A program made the position numbers and the translations under genes. The notes under the pieces are model-generated. The model saw only the letters and a program-made list of their open reading frames with translations, made no database searches and was not told where the DNA came from. 64,000 nucleotides of DNA from Molanna angustata (Eukaryota > Arthropoda > Insecta > Trichoptera > Molannidae): positions 15,818,716-15,882,715 of the forward strand of contig OY754981.1 of the NCBI GenBank assembly GCA_963576475.1, read 5' to 3'. Below are positions 33,961 through 44,705 of this stretch, piece by piece; the stretch's first letter is position 1, and every line of letters starts with the position of its first letter.

Positions 33961-34047
33961 TTTGCACGCACCCAATAACAAGTTGCGACATTCTGGAGAC
34001 TAACGATATTAATCGTCTCACAAATCCAGACTGAAAACAATTAAAAA

Positions 34048-34132
34048 CTGTGTCTCCACCGGGAATCGAACCCGGGACTTCAGTTGATCAGCAGTCGGAT
34101 ACCCAACCAACTGAGCCACGGAGGACGACAAA
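34048..34132 (-). mobile_element. tRNA-derived SINE head (family 2)
   Basis: On the minus strand, box A TGGCTCAGTTGGTTGGGTA and box B GGGTTCGATTCCCG are both intact and spaced as in a tRNA. The predicted arms do not fold into a clean tRNA and the 3' body is unclear, so this is a SINE head and not a tRNA gene. Box-A-only relatives lie at 7750 and 8110. Confidence 0.65.
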
Positions 34133-34214
34133 TATATAATACATGATTTTATGTACTCATTACATGTGGCAAAATGTATTATGTACATTTGGTAAAATGC
34201 AATAGTCATTTATA

Positions 34215-34690
34215 CAATAATAATATATGCAAGTGAGACATGGACAATGGATATGACAGAAGAACCACGAAAGTAAAATTAACGCTGTGAAATCGAGGTC
34301 TCTAAGACGACTGTGTGACAAAACAATCTATGATAGGTGAAGGAATGTGGATATCAGTTGAAAATGCAAGATGGAAAGAGACACTGTGAGTAGAATGAAG
34401 ATTAATGTTCTGCGATGGTTCGGACATGTAGAGAGATACAACGATGAATGAGAAAGAAAGTATATAAGGCTGAAAAGAATGGAAATAATAAGTAGGGGCA
34501 GGCCGAGAAATAGTTGGCATGATCATTTAAATGAGATATTGAAATATCGTAATATAAGAGGTAATAATAATAGGAGATCGTATACAATATGACGTGAATC
34601 ATGGATGTAAATGAGGCAACATGTATGTCAAGAAAGAAGAGTCTGGCGTAAATAGGGAAACGGCGACGTGATGGTATTTATGTATGTATG
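34215..34690 (+). pseudogene. LINE C-terminal remnant with (TATG)n tail
   Basis: Blocks ASETWTMDMTE, KINVLRWFGHVERY, GRPRNSWHDHLNEIL and VNEA match the 13200/45600 LINE family. Stops and frameshifts are frequent. It ends in TGATGGTATTTATGTATGTATG near 34690, the family's tandem-repeat 3' tail. Confidence 0.75.
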
Positions 34691-34797
34691 TATGGTAATA
34701 ATTGTTTAATTTTACAGGAATAAAATATTTATGCAGGTATATTTTATATTTGATATTCAATCTATTAGTGGGTTGAAAATAAGTTTACTATACTCTA

Positions 34798-35095
34798 CAA
34801 CCTTCTTCTTCTTCGATGGCACTACAGTCCAAATTTTTGTTTTTGCCTTCCTCAGCAAGCACCTCTAATGTGCCCTATCAATAGTTTCCTTCCTCCGGTT
34901 GGACACATGGAGAAGCCGTTCCTTGTTTCTTTTCATACCATCATATCACCTTAGCCTTGGTCAGCCAACCCTCCTTTTTCCACCTGGATGCATATATAGA
35001 ATAATTTTGAGGACCCGTGTTTCCGACATTCTCTGTACGTTGCCCGCCCATCACAATCTATGCAACCTTCATGGTGCGTCAAGATGCTGTGTCAA
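34798..35095 (-). pseudogene. LINE C-terminal remnant with (GAA)n tail
   Basis: The minus-strand translation gives WAGNVQRMSETRVLKI, PGGKRRVG and PRLR, then ends in a run of GAAGAAGAAG at about 34802. Several stops. This LINE lineage differs from the one at 34215. Confidence 0.65.
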
Positions 35096-35113
35096 GACAC
35101 ATGGTGCTTGATA

Positions 35114-35657
35114 CAAGGTGTCTCAAAAGAAAGTTAATATTTGTATTCAGAACGTTATGTGGAGATGTTCGACGACTTCTTAGTGCCTGAACTGCAAAAC
35201 TTTCTTGGCTATAACCAAAGGAAATGGCTCCATCAGGACGCAGCAACGTCACACACGTCCAACACATCTCTGCCACGAGTTCGTGAAATTTTTCCAGGCA
35301 AATTGATCTCCAGGATAGGTAGCATAAATTGGCCTCCACGCAGTCCTGTTTTAACCCCTATGGACTTTTTCTATGGGGTTATCTTAAATCTAAATTTTAC
35401 GCCAATAAACCGACTTCCCTGGCGCGTTTGAAAGAAGATATCCATCACGAAATTGTAGCCATCACTGAGTCCACCTGTCGAGCCGTTATAAGTAATTTTA
35501 CTGTTCGATTAAATGAGTGCTGCGAACGCGAGGGTCTACATTTGGACGATATTATTTTTAAGAAATAAATTTCCAAATTGTGTTCCATTTTTTCGATACA
35601 CGGCTTACTTTTTTGTAATCGATCCACTAAATATAAACTTTAATTTGAGACACCCTG
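35114..35657 (+). mobile_element. mariner/Tc1-superfamily remnant, internally deleted, TIRs kept
   Basis: The ends CAAGGTGTCTCAAA and (reverse complement) CAGGGTGTCTCAAA match at 13 of 14 bases, and TA flanks both. Only the C-terminal half of the transposase remains (35145-35568). The 544-bp length shows a large 5' internal deletion. Confidence 0.8.
35145..35568 (+). pseudogene. mariner-like DDE transposase, C-terminal half, frameshifted
   Basis: The catalytic aspartates of the second and third positions are recognisable in WLHQDAATSH and SPVLTPMDFF. A one-base loss at about 35370 shifts the frame from DFF to LWGYLKSKFYANKP. The sequence then continues as LNECCEREGLHLDDIIFKK to a TAA at 35566-35568. 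The enzyme would cut and paste DNA at TA sites. This copy lacks the DNA-binding N-terminus and the first catalytic Asp, so it is dead. Confidence 0.85.
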
Positions 35658-36009
35658 TAGATTGTGTATAATTCATCATTACGCCGGATTCTCCATGATC
35701 CACCTTCATGCTGCCATTCTTCTGGGATTTTTTTCCACGTATTATTTGCATGATACTTACATACTTACTTACTTTACGTGTCCGGGTTAGATTCTGCCAC
35801 TCCAGTAAGCCGCGACTTTCATATGCTTTGTCATTGGCCATAATCAGGTCCCTAGGTGTACATTTGCATGATTAGTTAATGCATCGGTCGTTTAAGATGG
35901 TCATTTCCATATGTATAGAGTTCAGATGGTGTTTAGCCTTTTCCTGGAGATTGTTGGTACGTTTGCAGGTCCTTTTTCATTTAAGTCGTTGGAAATATCG
36001 GTTATTTTT

Positions 36010-36185
36010 TTTATTTTTTAAACAATGAATATGTCTTTGTTGTAACAAGTACATCCTCATACATTCCCTAAATTAAGCATACATGCTTATGCTATAGGTG
36101 ATCGAAATCGGTCGTGGCAGGATTTGAACTCGCGACCACTGAATTACAAACCCAGTGCGCTAACCGCTCTGCCACCACCAATATA
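36010..36185 (-). mobile_element. tRNA-derived SINE (family 1), second copy
   Basis: Same head, body and AT-rich tail as 22545-22760, with conserved AATGAATATGTCYTTGT, CATCCTCATACATTCCCTAA and box B GAGTTCAAATCCTG (minus strand). It differs by a deletion of about 14 bp in the body. Confidence 0.8.
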
Positions 36186-36920
36186 AAATATATTAGATCA
36201 ACTGCTGTTATAAGGAAGATTTAGGAGTGAATATATTTTTTATGTTTCCTCGTGAATTTTATTTTAGCTGTAAACATCGTTGAAACTAATTTATATAAGG
36301 GTTTTGTTTTGTAAAACTTTCTAGTATAAATTTACTGTTTCATTAGAAATATTTCTATAACTGTATATTTCTTACTCACTGTAAACAAGAAAATTATTTA
36401 CTCGCATTTCTTCTTTCTTAAATGTTTTTTTTTCTCCTCGGGTTTTGACGGAACATCGCTCATTCTTTTATCAATTTTACCGTCCATAAAGCTGAAGCAG
36501 CACAAAGTTTCATATCCACTCCTATATTTTTGATTTATTGTTCGTCTATTCTATTATCGTGCCAATTTATTGTGGTTTCGTATTAAACTTTTTTATAACT
36601 ATTATTTGAACCAACCATGCATATTTTTTCAATGTTAATAGATAATAGAAACATCGCTCATGTTTTTGTTTTCATTTTATGAGTTTGGCTCTGTTGATGT
36701 CTTTTGCTGTTCGATATATGAATATAAAGAGAGACTTTTAAAGATTGTATAAATTCTGGGTTCTTCTTCTTTATTTATTTTAATTTCTTATTTTTGTTTC
36801 TGCTTAATCTTTTGCTTGTTTTTCTATAATTTTATTTTTATTGCACTTCACTACTTATATATTTTGTTAATTTATATTTTATATTTTTTTCTTGATATTT
36901 TATTGTTGTTATATACATAA
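36186..36920. other. T-rich intron sequence
   Basis: Strongly T-rich on the + strand. No gene or repeat unit recognised. Confidence 0.5.
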
Positions 36921-37869
36921 AGGTAGGGGCAAGTTGTGTTCCTCTGGACAGTAGGTACATTTATTTCCATAAATGAACACATTTCTTTCAACATTTTAAT
37001 AAACATTTGCATATCATGCATCACTAATTTGACATCTTGTATTTTAGTTCAAAGTGTAAGCGTGAATCGATGTTTTTATTTTTTTTACTCAAAAAGTACC
37101 TAAATATTTTCATTTTCAATCGAGTTATTTTTTTATTATAAAGAATCAGTTTATACAAATATTTTCAATAATACATTGAAACATACTCATTTGCAGTGTT
37201 ATTGAAGTAATTATCTCTTTGATAACCTATCTTCAAAAATATTTACGACAAGATACGTTAAAAATGTTCCTCTGGACACTGATTTGCATGTTCCTTTGGA
37301 CACGTCAGAGGAACATGCTATCGTATTTTCAGCACCATTGCCAGGTAGCAAAACTGAAAAAACTAGGACTCACCTAGTTGACCATGATGTCCTCAAAGAT
37401 GCCATTAGTGATGTTTTGAGTTGTAAGATATCTAATTATCTTGAATTTGTAATATTATAACCTTTTTTTACTAAAATTTCTGGGTTATTTGTTACTATTT
37501 TATAAATTTTCTATGATGTTATTAAATTGATTCAATTATGGACATTCTGAGTTATTTTTTTCAACCAAAAATTCAATGTTGATAAGCATACACAGTTGTT
37601 AAACTGTCCAGAGGAACATTACTTAATGTCCAGAGTATGTAACATTCTCTCCGTGTTCCTCTGGACAATATTGAAGTTTTTATAAAAACGTAATTATTCT
37701 ATGTATAGAAGAAGATTTATCAGAATAAAATATTAGAGAACAATAAAATGTTTATTTGAGCTTCATGTGACCTAAACATTTTGATGTAATACTCCATTGA
37801 TTTTAATCTAAAAAATAAAGTTCATCAAAAACTGGAAAATGTCCAGAGGAACACAACTTGCCCCTACCT
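36921..37869. mobile_element. 949-bp TIR element with internal copies of its terminal motif
   Basis: Perfect 30-bp inverted ends: AGGTAGGGGCAAGTTGTGTT plus CCTCTGGACA on the left, the exact complement on the right. The inner part of the end, TGTTCCTCTGGACA, recurs inside near 37267, 37290 (one mismatch), 37306 (inverted, partial), 37604 (inverted), 37638 (inverted, partial) and 37660. No transposase frame exists. The copy appears young because its TIRs are perfect. The superfamily is unknown. Confidence 0.8.
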
Positions 37870-38860
37870 ATTTATAATTATGTATGTATGTATTTTGCTT
37901 CGTGGTTCATAAACATATATTTTAATAATTTGTAATTGTGTATGTAAAAGCCCATTTAGGGCGTTTATATATATAAATAAATTTATACTAAAAAATATTT
38001 CATACATCACATTGTTTCAAAGGGCGTTATTATAATTGTGTAAGATTCCGTGATTCTAGACATAGGTCATTTTGTTTGGTGGGCCTATACAAAATTTAAA
38101 CTTATACCTAATTATGTCATACTAAAAGGGCTGATTTTTTCTCTAAAATTATACCTCAGCAGGTTCTATGAACCCTGAGTAGTGGTGGATTTCGTTGCAA
38201 TAAAAAATATCCCTAAAAATTTCGAATTCATAACTCCCCCACTATATTCCATTGGGTTAGTTAGCAGTTAGTGAGCTGGGGGGCAAGTCTGCTCCGATCG
38301 GCGAAATCAAAACCCTAGTGAATACCCATATCATGGATATAATTATCATATGGAGTTCTATAACATCTTTCAGACTTGCCCCCCTGGTGAGTTGGAAAAT
38401 TGCCTAATGTCAATAAGCCCGCCAGTGTACAATAGGTATACTTGTCTATATTATGTTCAGAAATATGTATAAATACATAAATAAAATGAAACGTCATAAA
38501 TTTAGTAATATTTAGATTTTTGAACATTTTCGAACTTCCTTTTGGTACCTAAAAATGACATTTCAAGTAGCTCTATTTTACACAGTATAGATAGACCTTT
38601 TGTAAGATGTCATTTGAGATGCTGTATTTGAATAATACACAGAATTATTGTGATTTATATTTTATTTTATTTTTATTTTGATAATGCTACTTTATTAAAT
38701 GCAAAAGAATTTTATGTATCGATTGCTTACACAAATGAAGATTTATATAAATTAAATTTCATAAATAGAAAAATAATCCTGAATAATATTTCGCTTTTTT
38801 CATTTTTAAGCTGTGAGGCACCGGCTTAGAATAGTGCTTCCATTCTTTTAAATCATTGTT
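37870..38860. other. AT-rich intron sequence with scattered repeat fragments
   Basis: A segment near 38215-38260 (AATTCATAACTCCCCCACTA) is shared with about 19070. A + strand GGGGGGCAAGTCTG (38278) has an inverted partner CAGACTTGCCCCCC (38372-38385), so 38275-38390 is a probable small hairpin element. Confidence 0.45.
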
Positions 38861-38864
38861 TTCG

Positions 38865-40690
38865 AGTGTCCCGTAAGAGCCGGGTAATCGAAAATACAAC
38901 AGGCAACAATAACATCTCACATAGTTCAACAATGAGGTTCACCACCCATTCTGAATGTAGTGCCTTTTTTGGTGAAACGAGACTGGTGTGTGGGTATACA
39001 TAGATGTGTTGTTCTCCCTTTTATACTGCTCACCCACACACCTTTCGCTGGTTACCCCACATTGTGGGATATGCCGTGATGGTATGAATGAATGAATGAA
39101 TTTTTAAGTTTTTTCGCTTCATTAAGAAATACACCAGTGATTCTGCAACACCAATGTCAGAATGATCCAACTCAATAAAAATATAATACAAAAAGTTGAA
39201 TATAAAATTACTTTTTGAAATAAAATAAAGAATGAATTAATAAAAATATATACATTATACATACATTTACATAACATTACGACATATACCCCAACGTGGG
39301 GTAATCAGATATAGGTATGCGGGTGGCGTATTTACCTTTTCGTGTTGATTAGGAGGCAAGTACTGCCTCGAATTAGGCACTAGTTTGTTGCGCTTGTGTT
39401 CCTGCTAATATGTGTTCAATTCAAGGCAGTCAATTTTGAATTATATAGCCATAAAGTTCGCGCGCTATTTCATTTCGCTCGCATTTCGTCTGTCACTTGT
39501 CACATTTGTATTTTGTTCCCAGATTATTTATTTATTTATTTTATTTACGGTAAAATAAAACCACTTACATAAAAAAAGTACAGAATAAAGATACATCACA
39601 TCATCTTAAGTTAAAAATATAAAAATCAAAAAGTATACATAGGTATATGTCATATGAATATAAGTGAAAATAAAAATAGTTTTTCCTTATTTATAAAAAA
39701 ACAAAGTAACAAGAATACAAATAGGTACATAAGTATACAAATAGGTACATAAGTATACAAATAGGTACATAAGTATAAAAATCAAGAGAAAGTTAAAAAA
39801 TATAAAGAATAAAGGAAACATATAAAATAGAAATTAAAAATGAAAAAAATAGAAAATAACACAATTGAAAATGTTACAAAAACAATACTGATCTCAGTTC
39901 AAGTTATAGATAGTTCAAGTTATCTCAGTTCAAGTTATTACTACCATATTATGGTAGTAATCAGTAATTTTGTTTGTCTTTAAGTAATATGAAAAATAAA
40001 AATTGTTATTTTGGACAATTTTAAAATTGTGAATTACTAAGGACACAAAGATAATTTCCAATGTAAAAATTTGATGCTCTAGGTATATCTTGTGAAGGTA
40101 CATAACTACGACGCAAAGTGTGATTATTTCAATGAAAAATTCATGAGTACCTACCAATCTCATACAAGAAAAAAATGTCTTTTGAATGAAAAAAATGAAT
40201 TTTTATGATATAATGTAGATTTGTGTAGATTAATCTATTAAAACAAAACAATTATACACAAAACACAGCCTCGTAATGCTGAAACGCATGGTAAAATTTA
40301 TAAACCTGTGTAGGTGCGATTGTAAGACGCGTGCCTTGAATTGAACACGTATTAGCAGGAACAGTTTGCGTTGCTAAACCATGTGCATTTGGAGGACACG
40401 TGCTTAGAATTCAACTCGAGTTTTTAAGTGCATTAGCGCAACAAACTATGCCTAATTCGAGGCAGTACTTGCCTCCTAAGCAACACGGAAAGACAAATAC
40501 GCATGCGGGTGTGCGTTATCTTTTAAAGAGTTCACATGCGTATATGCCTATACACTACTCTCATGTCAAAAAGGCGTTACATTCAGAATAGGTGGTGAAC
40601 TCATTGCTGAATAATGTGAGATGTTATTTTGCATGTACCTATTATTTTCGATTACCCGACTTTTACAAGACACCCGAAAACTAGTATAAT
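38865..40690. repeat. 1.8-kb inverted-repeat structure (two opposed copies of repeat R)
   Basis: The left arm 38865-39420 and the right arm 40320-40690 are reverse complements in blocks: TTTTCGATTACCCGGC/complement at the outside, CATTCWGAATGGGTGGTGAAC next, and AATTCGAGGCAGTACTTGCC inside. The left arm also contains a GAATGAATGAATG LINE-like tail (39087-39102) near GCCGTGATGGTAT. The ~900-bp spacer is AT-rich. Two repeat insertions in opposite orientation explain it as well as one long-TIR element. Confidence 0.6.
39718..39782 (+). repeat. 20-bp tandem repeat, three to four copies
   Basis: Unit ATAGGTACATAAGTATACAA repeated in the spacer of the large inverted repeat. Confidence 0.9.
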
Positions 40691-40844
40691 AAAAAAGATA
40701 AAAGCAATATTTTATACCGATGTCTCACATCATTAAAGTGAGGAAATATACTGTACATATATTTTGTTTGTCACGAAAAATTTTTGGTTACCATACGTGG
40801 TGATATAGAATGACACAATAGTTTTATTTATCATAGGTATTATC

Positions 40845-41865
40845 CGGTATCCGTCTTTCGAAAACTATCAATCTGCTAAACAGAGAAACTGAAACGATAG
40901 TTTTATTGTATCCGGTATCGGTCTATGGAAGACTAGCACTCTACGATAGATCGATAATACATAGTTAATGCCTTTAGCAACTAAACAGTGAAACTGAAAC
41001 GAGAGTTATATTGTATGGGACTATCCGGTATCGGTCTATGGAAGACTAGCACTCTACGATAGATACATAGTTAGTGCCTTTAGCAACTAAACAGTGAAAC
41101 TGAAACGAGAGTTATATTGTATGGGACTATCCGGTATCGGTCTATGGAAGACTAGCACTCTACGATAGATCGATAATACATAGTTAGTGCCTTTAGCAAC
41201 TAAACAGTGAAACTGAAACGAGAGTTATATTGTATGGGACTATCCGGTATCGGTCTATGGAAGACTAGCACTCTACGATAGATACATAGTTAGTGCCTTT
41301 AGCAACTAAACAGTGAAACTGAAACGAGAGTTATATTGTATGGGACTATCCGGTATCGGTCTATGGAAGACTAGCACTCTACGATAGATCGATAATACAT
41401 AGTTAGTGCCTTTAGCAACTAAACAGTGAAACTGAAACGAGAGTTATATTGTATGGGACTATCCGGTATCGGTCTATGGAAGACTAGTACTGTACGATAG
41501 ATCGATAATATATAGTTAGTGCCTTTAGTAACTTAACAGTGAAACTGAAACGAGAGTTATATTGTATGGGACTATCCGGTATCGGTCTATGGAAGACTAG
41601 CACTCTACGATAGATCGATAATACATAGTTAGTGCCTTTAGTAACTTAACAGTGAAACTGAAACGAGAGTTATATTGTATGGGACTTTCCGGTATCGGTC
41701 TATGGAAGACTAGCACTCTACGATAGATTGATAATACATAGTAAGTGCCTTTATTAACTAAACAGAGAAACTTAAACGAGTGTTTTATTGTATGGGACAA
41801 TTCGGTATCAATCCTATGGAAGACTCGCATTCTTCGATTGATCAATACTAGTTAGTGCCTTAATT
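40845..41865 (+). repeat. satellite array, 113-bp unit with 106-bp variant
   Basis: The landmark GGAAGACTAGCACTCTACGA starts at 40927, 41040, 41146, 41259, 41365, 41478, 41591, 41704 and (diverged) 41818. Spacings are 113, 106, 113, 106, 113, 113, 113 and 114. The 106-bp unit lacks seven bases in the GATCGATAATACATAG part. The left half is therefore a 219-bp dimer array and the right half monomeric. The outermost units are the most diverged. Confidence 0.95.
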
Positions 41866-42104
41866 TATAACACTTTTATAACAGAATATGTTTTTTTTTA
41901 ATATATAACACATATCCACATACTTAATACATGCTTCATACAAGTATTATATTAATTACTTTTAAACTTACTTAATAAGTCAAATGAACATGTCCACTTT
42001 ATATCTTATGTGAAAACATATTTGTTATAACTAAGTTTAGTTTGTCGATCGACAATTCTTGATAGAACTCCATTGTACGTTGATATGTTATAAAAAATAT
42101 AAAA

Positions 42105-42253
42105 ATACTTGGTAATTGTTCTATTGTGTTTATTTGATTATTGACGCGTTTCGTGCAAAGCACATCGTCAGAATAATGACATTATTCTGACGATGTGCTT
42201 TGCACGAAACGCGTCAATAATCAAATAAACACAATAGAACAATTACCAAGTAT
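42105..42253. repeat. 149-nt perfect palindrome (probable Penelope terminal region)
   Basis: Arms of 74 bp (42105-42178 and 42180-42253) are exact reverse complements around a single A at 42179. The arm contains GACGCGTTTCGTGCAAAGCA, a type of sequence seen near the ends of Penelope-like elements. The Penelope endonuclease fragment lies about 500 bp away. Confidence 0.9.
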
Positions 42254-42777
42254 ATTTGTTATATCTATAATAAAAAGTAAAGACTTTTTGATTCTACATT
42301 AATTTAATTGAGCGCGATAGGCCTATTTCGCCTTGTTAGGGCATTAACTAGCTTATGACTATTTTGACAAATTTTACTTATATTTATAGATTAATTATGT
42401 AGGAGGAGCTTACAGGTTCTTGTGATTGGTCATTTAAAACTATTGATATTATACAATGCAAAAAAGAAATAAATTTACTTTACTCTGTTTGGTTGAGACT
42501 ATTTATTTTTTGACCAATCCCTATTTAAATAATTAGTGAAATTGAATATAATGAATTGATTTATGGTAATGGCTGGTTTTTCGGTGTAACGGTACATGGT
42601 ATTGTGTTCTAATGGGCAGTGAAATGCATTAAGTGTTTACAATATTACGGATTATTTCTTAAGCTATTGTTGATATGTAGGTATTCTTGGTGGAGTAGTA
42701 TGATGGGTGTATCTGAAACAATTAAAAAAAGTTTGCGGCAGAATCAAATCAAATAACTTAATATGGTATATTTTTGT

Positions 42778-43392
42778 TTATGGAATAATATCTATGAGCG
42801 GTGATCTGTGTATGTTCATTTGTTCATTTATGACAATGACGTTAGGATTTTTTAAGTGCTTGGAAATTTCTAACTGCTCTAATATATTTAGCCTTAAACC
42901 TTTCTTAGCAAAGTGTAGAGGAATAGGTGAATTTGTTGGACTGATTGTATGATTATTTTCTATGAGGTGCTTGGCGAATTGAGAATCTGTTTTGTTTTTT
43001 TGCCACGATTTTTTATGTTCTTTGAACCTTTCTGCAATATTCCTACCACTTTGTCCGATGTAAATTGAGTTACAATCATCGCAGGTCAATTTGTATACAC
43101 CGCTCTTCTTTAGTTTGTCTATTTTATCTTTTGAATTTTTTATTACCATTCCTATGTTTTTGTTTGTTTTGTAAGTTATATTTATACCTGATTTTTTCAA
43201 ATTTTTACCTAGTCTTTGCGATAAATTTCCTGAATAAGTTATACATTTATAGTTTTCTTTGTGGTTATTTTGTTTGGGGTAAAATTCTTTCAGTTTGTTT
43301 TTTTGAATTTGTTTATCAAACATTATTATAGATATAACATACATTATTATAGATATAACATATAATGGAATTCTACCAAATAAAAACTTCAT
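42778..43392 (-). pseudogene. Penelope-like element, C-terminal GIY-YIG endonuclease region
   Basis: An uninterrupted 204-codon minus-strand frame. Residues from about 40 to 85 resemble the end of a Penelope reverse transcriptase. Then GVYKLTCDDCNSIYIGQSGR (residues about 97-116) gives the GIY-YIG motif with the Cys pair typical of this lineage. RFKEHKKSW supplies the conserved Arg/His stretch, with AKHLIENNH downstream. The enzyme nicks target DNA for target-primed insertion. The reverse-transcriptase core is absent, so this is a 5'-truncated copy with its endonuclease frame intact. Confidence 0.85.
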
Positions 43393-43544
43393 CGATAATT
43401 AATGAAAACATATTATTGGGGTACAATGAACTTACCTTACTGTTTAAGTCATCATATTATATTTATACTTATAACATTGTATCCTGTTTGTTTTCCAAAT
43501 AAAATTAAAATTAAAATTAATTAGCTTTAATGTAAGACTTAAAC

Positions 43545-43622
43545 CAGTGTTTTAGGACTATTCGGTATCGGTGTATTGTAGACTATCGGTTATTGACTAA
43601 ACATTTTAACATATGTAGACTA
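43545..43622 (+). repeat. orphan satellite unit right of the Penelope fragment
   Basis: AAACCAGTGTTTTAGGACTA and TTCGGTATCGGTGTATTGTA align with the 40.8-41.9 kb satellite. The ~1.7 kb between them therefore probably inserted into, or expanded within, a once longer array. Confidence 0.6.
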
Positions 43623-43865
43623 GGTAATGTTTTATTTTATGTCACTTTATACATTATTTAAATTTTATAAAAACATTTTATCTACTTTTCTTTTGTTATA
43701 CCTATTGTTCTGTAATACAGAAACTATGCTCCCTGAGATGATGAAGTCAATGTGTCCTTCCATTTCCTTGGTGGTCTTTCAGATCGACGATTTCAAGATG
43801 ATTTCTCCAGAATCTTCTTGTTAATCTACTCCACCAAATAATGTCTTCTTTGTTACACATTTCGC

Positions 43866-43990
43866 GTATATTTATTTATTTATTTATTTATTTATATAAT
43901 TTATGTACATGTGTACAAAGGCAGGTTTATTGCCATAAGGCAATTTATCTACGCAACCGATACGATTTCTGAAGGTTTTTCCAGCGATAG
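43866..43990 (-). repeat. (TTTA)n tract plus repeat fragment
   Basis: The ATTTATTTATTT run at 43870-43895 is the tail of a minus-strand retroelement. GGTTTATTGCCATAAGGCAA next to it resembles the hairpin at 44662-44701. Confidence 0.5.
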
Positions 43991-44555
43991 ATCTCAAGTC
44001 CTACATTTCTGATGTTCTAAGAAGCACATTTTTTCGTTCTATGTCAGCCCGTGCCTCTAAATACCTACTTGGGCTATTTTGTATCTAGAGGCATTATGAC
44101 TAATGGTTGAGAATTATTGATGATAAAAGATTCTCACTAAGTTTCATTAATATTTCTCATTAACCTTTGGCGAGTCAAAAGGTAATGGAAATTATACAGA
44201 ATTAAAAAGCGTTTGTTAATAATTCCCCTTAAAATTCTTTTTTTTTTGTTGAAAGTCTCATATTAGAGATAACGGTGAAAAAAATGTGATACGATGTTTT
44301 GATTAAACTCGAGTTTATAAATAAATTATGTACTCTGGTAGGTTAACTTACATTTTTTGAAGCGATGATAAGACGCTTAAACCTTGAACGAAAATTGGAA
44401 CGAAAAAAAACAGTTTTTTTTTTATTTTCTTATAGATTAATCAATAAATTTGGATTTATCGTATATCACGTTATAAGCGAAATACAACGAAACACTTAAG
44501 AACAATGTACTATAATAATACTAATATTGAAGAGATAAAAGTAATGCGATTCGCC

Positions 44556-44705
44556 GACCGCCATGGCACAGATAGTAAGCCGTTCGGTTCCTGTGCGGGC
44601 GACCTGGGTTCGATTCCCAGCAAAGGAGAAATTTATTTAAATTCATTTCTCACGCATATATAGTGGCGAGTTTATTGCCATACGGCAATAAACTCGCCAC
44701 TTGCG
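44556..44705 (+). mobile_element. tRNA-derived SINE (family 3) with 3' hairpin
   Basis: Box A-like TGGCACAGATAGTAAGCCG and box B GGGTTCGATTCCCAGC are correctly spaced (about 44573-44625). A perfect hairpin follows at 44662-44701: AGTGGCGAGTTTATTGCC, loop ATAC, then the complement. The head does not fold into a standard cloverleaf, so I call a SINE and not a tRNA gene. Confidence 0.65.

Noticed and set aside
40845..41865. CRISPR array
   Set aside because: Units are contiguous 106-113-bp satellite monomers without unique spacers, in an animal genome.
43065..43331. 88-codon hydrophobic frame on the + strand
   Set aside because: Antisense shadow of the Penelope endonuclease frame.
44570..44630. 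A functional tRNA gene
   Set aside because: Boxes A and B are present, but the acceptor and anticodon arms do not pair well and a repeat body follows; a SINE is the better call. The same reasoning applies to 34048-34132.
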